NCBI GenBank assembly: GCA_910587465.1
Contig: CAJUMS010000102.1
Location: 1 to 8,524 of the forward strand
DNA from: an uncultured Oscillospiraceae bacterium
Lineage (GTDB): Bacteria; Bacillota; Clostridia; Oscillospirales; Ruminococcaceae
DNA length: 8,524 nucleotides
Reading direction: 5' to 3'
Part shown: in pieces, positions 6,524-8,524 of the stretch
Layout: every line of letters begins with the position of its first letter
Numbering within the stretch: position 1 is the stretch's first letter
The notes under the pieces: generated by a model
Told to the model about the DNA's origin: nothing
Seen by the model: only the letters and a program-made list of their open reading frames with translations
The model's database searches: none
Program-made: the position numbers and the translations under genes

Positions 6524-8017
6524 GTGAAAAATACATTAGAAGAAATACTTGGCGGTCTGGAGCCGAATGAGCTTGATGAGCTTTTCCCGAACGAGCTTGG
6601 GGTGAAATTGCCGAAGGGTGCTGCTCGGCGTATTGAGAAAATGGCTCTGCAGAAGGCGGGGTTGAAAAATAAAAGGCGTATGCGCTTTAATTATCGAGTA
6701 TGGGCGCCTGTCGCCGCTTGTCTGGTGCTGGCGGTAAGTCTTACGGGGGTCGCCGCTGCCGCGGAGGTGCGGGAATACAACGCCGCGGTGGATTTCTTCG
6801 CGGAAAACGGTCTGTCCGCGGAGGGACTCAGCCGCGAGGATATCAAGGCGGTGTACCGCGATATCTCAACTAACCGATTTACCAATGACAAGACCGCCGA
6901 GGTCATAAGGCGCTCTGTACAAGGAGTGGAGATACTTCAGCAGGAGCCTACCGCGGAGGAGCTTGCGGCTTTCTGGAACGGCAATTTCGTAAACAGCGGG
7001 AAAGGCATTGAGTATCGCATAGACTGCGAATATAAGCTTGACAATACTCTAGGATTTGATATTTTCTACAAGAGTATCGTGGAATGCTGTCATGACGGCA
7101 GCCCTATCTGGAAAAAGGAGTTCTCGTCATTTTATGTTGACGACTGCGCTTCGGTAGCGGACGGTACAGCTGCGTGGGGGTATACGAGCACATGGTCGAG
7201 CGAACAGCCGTCGCCCGCTTGGCTTGCAAGGCTTGATGACAGCGGAAAAGTGCTTTGGGAACGTCGGCTCGATCACGGGTTTGAAAATGAATATATCTGC
7301 GCGGTGCTGGATAACGGTGACGGCACGTGGGCGGTAATCAGCCGCGGAGACCTTGAGTATCTGTGCCTCAGTCAATACGATATTAACGGGAACGAGCTGA
7401 GTTTCAACAAAACGCAGATCGGAAACAAGGGCATATGGAACGCCGCGCGGCTGGGGGGCGGCTATCTGGTGCAGCTCGGAGATTATACGGGCGGTAATTA
7501 CGCTCACCTCGCGAAAATCGACAGGGACGGGAATATCACCGATAATTTCGTCTACGAGGGAGACGACTGTGACTATCATATTACGGATATGGCGGAGTTT
7601 GAGGGTAGGGTATATTTATCCGCATATTCCGTACCTAAGCAGACTGACGGGGGCGGAAGACACGAGATCGCCGATATTCTGGACTATGTGTTCGACAAGG
7701 GCAATTACGAGATAAGCAGCGATGAGCTTACTCCGCTGGTGCGGGATAATTATACGGCTGTACTGCTGCTGTGCGACCCCGAGGGCGGCGAGCCTGAGAC
7801 CTTCTATTCCGTTAAGGGCTCGCTGGGCGGCAAACTGACCTTGGAGGACGAGCGGCTGCAATGGGACGCGGAGAGCATTGTCTCGACCTTTTTCTCGCCA
7901 TATACAAGCTCGTTCAGCATAGGCGGTACTTGTAGGGTATATCGGTATTCCTTTGATGGCTTGGGCGCGCTTGCGGAGTGCAACGATACGGGAGAGACAA
8001 CCCGTTATAACAGATAA
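6524..8017 (+). CDS. Single-pass membrane protein, probable anti-sigma/sensor partner of the ECF sigma factor
   Basis: No named family recognised. Residue numbers are for the 497-residue product from GTG 6524, preferred because GGAGG lies 8 bases upstream; ATG at 6509 or 6518 would sit on or too near that site. Residues 1-57 are charged and probably cytoplasmic (LEPNELDELFPNELG, then RRIEKMALQKAG and a basic KNKRRMR), a possible sigma-binding part, without the HxxxCxxC zinc motif of classic anti-sigma factors. One membrane segment spans about 59-81. A helical stretch (about 84-150) follows. The rest (about 160-497) is an outer domain with repeated D-x-x-G turns after a beta strand (near 191, 238, 286, 333, 418, 477), e.g. 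LARLDDSGKVLWERRL, suggesting a beta-propeller. It carries ten cysteines, unusual for an exported Gram-positive protein. The anti-sigma role is inferred from the 2-base gap to the sigma gene and the topology. Ligand unknown; a positive-acting signal transducer is the alternative. Confidence 0.75.
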   Translation: MKNTLEEILGGLEPNELDELFPNELGVKLPKGAARRIEKMALQKAGLKNKRRMRFNYRVWAPVAACLVLAVSLTGVAAAAEVREYNAAVDFFAENGLSAEGLSREDIKAVYRDISTNRFTNDKTAEVIRRSVQGVEILQQEPTAEELAAFWNGNFVNSGKGIEYRIDCEYKLDNTLGFDIFYKSIVECCHDGSPIWKKEFSSFYVDDCASVADGTAAWGYTSTWSSEQPSPAWLARLDDSGKVLWERRLDHGFENEYICAVLDNGDGTWAVISRGDLEYLCLSQYDINGNELSFNKTQIGNKGIWNAARLGGGYLVQLGDYTGGNYAHLAKIDRDGNITDNFVYEGDDCDYHITDMAEFEGRVYLSAYSVPKQTDGGGRHEIADILDYVFDKGNYEISSDELTPLVRDNYTAVLLLCDPEGGEPETFYSVKGSLGGKLTLEDERLQWDAESIVSTFFSPYTSSFSIGGTCRVYRYSFDGLGALAECNDTGETTRYNR

Positions 8018-8032
8018 AACAGAATAGAGCGG

Positions 8033-8065
8033 AAAAGACTGCGCTTTTTTGGCACAGTCTTTTTT
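8033..8065 (+). terminator. Terminator of the sigma factor operon
   Basis: AAAAGACTG (8033-8041) pairs with CAGTCTTTT (8055-8063), a 9-bp stem followed by more T residues. It lies 15 bases after the stop and between convergent genes. The A-rich left arm could also give a U-tract on the minus strand, so it may serve the small gene at 8103-8303 as well. Confidence 0.88.
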
Positions 8066-8102
8066 GATCGTTTTTATTGAGTAAGGCTAAGCAGTTTGAC
8101 CG

Positions 8103-8303
8103 TTATCCTCCAAGGAAATTCTCAACCAAGTCAAACGCGTGAATTTCCGATGCGCCGAACAGGTTAAGCTTCTCCACAAAGGTTTCTATTTCATTCTCGC
8201 GGAGCGAAACATCGTTGACCACGGTATCACCGCAGCATATGCCGTAGGTCTCGAGCGCCTTGCCGTTTTCGGCTGCTATCGGTATTTTTGTAATTGACCA
8301 CAT
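8103..8303 (-). CDS. Small DUF6514-like protein
   Basis: A 66-residue soluble protein of unknown function. From memory it resembles DUF6514, a small clostridial family: the core LETYGICCG, a DVSLRENEIETFVEKLN segment and the ending IHAFDLVENFLGG fit the family pattern of a YGI strand, a D-[IV]-S turn, a helix with LN, and a final DVVEDFL helix. No signal peptide or membrane segment. The start at 8303 is chosen because GGAGG lies 6 bases upstream and an extended -10 promoter lies just beyond; the frame stays open for 19 further codons upstream, but those overlap the promoter and leader hairpin. It is a single-gene unit, convergent with the sigma operon. Without a database search the family name is tentative, but the ORF with its signals is convincing. 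Confidence 0.72.
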   Translation of the reverse strand: MWSITKIPIAAENGKALETYGICCGDTVVNDVSLRENEIETFVEKLNLFGASEIHAFDLVENFLGG

Positions 8304-8315
8304 GGTACACCTCCG

Positions 8316-8345
8316 ATCAGCGCAGCAGGATTTTCCTGCTCTGAT
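8316..8345 (-). promoter_or_regulatory. Hairpin filling the leader of the DUF6514-like gene
   Basis: AGCAGGA and TCCTGCT (8340-8334 with 8330-8324, 3-base loop) form a perfect 7-bp stem, extended by ATCAG/CTGAT (8345-8341 with 8320-8316) past a 3-base bulge. It occupies nearly the whole leader, from the likely start near 8342 to just before the GGAGG site. It may stabilise the mRNA or control ribosome access. Confidence 0.5.
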
Positions 8346-8348
8346 TAA

Positions 8349-8357
8349 ATTATAGCA
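8349..8357 (-). promoter_or_regulatory. Extended -10 promoter of the DUF6514-like gene
   Basis: The minus strand reads TGCTATAAT: a perfect -10 (8354-8349) with the TG extension one base upstream. A TTTACA further up is 21 bases away, too far for a normal -35, so the promoter would rest on the extended -10. The start is expected near 8342. Confidence 0.7.
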
Positions 8358-8361
8358 CATC

Positions 8362-8456
8362 TGTGGTTAAAAATGTGTAAAGCACAGCAAAAATTCTTCT
8401 CAATCGCCCAAAAATTGTGTAATAACAATAAAATAATCAATGTTTTTTGTGGATAA
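8362..8456 (-). other. DnaA-box-like sites in AT-rich non-coding DNA
   Basis: The minus strand has one perfect DnaA box, TTATCCACA (8456-8448). Three 8-of-9 matches to TTWTNCACA in the same orientation lie at 8370-8362, 8382-8374 and 8424-8416. The region from 8358 to the window end has no gene and is strongly AT-rich. Near matches are common in AT-rich DNA, and no replication gene is in view, so function is uncertain. Confidence 0.3.
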
Positions 8457-8524
8457 ACACAATAGAAAAACGTCAAATGCAAAAGTAAATGCAACACAAA
8501 GCAGAAAACAGGAATGAAAAAATA

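Noticed and set aside
7127..7579. Minus-strand 150-codon ORF inside the sensor gene
   Set aside because: Antisense shadow of the repeat-bearing outer domain, with no start signals or motifs.
1..8524. CRISPR array, tRNA/rRNA genes or insertion sequence
   Set aside because: No regularly spaced repeats, no tRNA or rRNA-like sequence, and no transposase or terminal inverted repeats were seen on either strand.

Overview
The window looks like chromosomal DNA from a low-to-moderate GC, Gram-positive anaerobe of the class Clostridia, most likely a Ruminococcus-like member of the Oscillospiraceae. This is inferred from strong GGAGG-type ribosome binding sites before every gene, TTGACA/TATAAT sigma-A promoters, the rpsO-pnp pair, an ECF sigma factor with a membrane sensor, and a small DUF6514-like protein. 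The taxon itself cannot be proven from this sequence.

Layout. Positions 1-197 hold no gene but contain a good rightward sigma-A promoter followed by several small inverted repeats. Positions 198-810 (minus) are the decayed remains of a HAD-family hydrolase gene: nucleophile Asp lost, stop codons, frameshifts. Positions 875-3516 (minus) are the rpsO-pnp locus (ribosomal protein S15 and polynucleotide phosphorylase). It has a clear promoter, a 114-nt rpsO leader with a possible 16-codon leader ORF overlapping the rpsO start, a terminator/attenuator between the genes, and a hairpin-rich pnp leader. Positions 3517-3919 are a divergent regulatory region. Positions 3920-5824 (plus) encode a multi-pass membrane protein with a degenerate GGDEF domain and an intact EAL domain, probably a c-di-GMP phosphodiesterase, ending in a strong terminator. 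Positions 5973-8017 (plus) are a two-gene operon: an ECF-type sigma factor and a single-pass membrane protein with a long, Cys-rich, repeat-containing outer domain, probably its regulator/sensor. A terminator follows. Positions 8103-8303 (minus) are a small DUF6514-like gene, and 8304-8524 is AT-rich non-coding DNA with DnaA-box-like sites.

How the genes work together. rpsO and pnp are a classical translation/RNA-decay pair, with S15 and PNPase both being families known for autoregulation. The phosphodiesterase and the sigma/sensor pair are separate signalling modules with their own promoters and terminators. The most novel material is the sigma factor partner protein (no recognisable zinc anti-sigma motif, about 47-residue propeller-like repeats, ten exported cysteines) and the possible leader ORF in front of rpsO.
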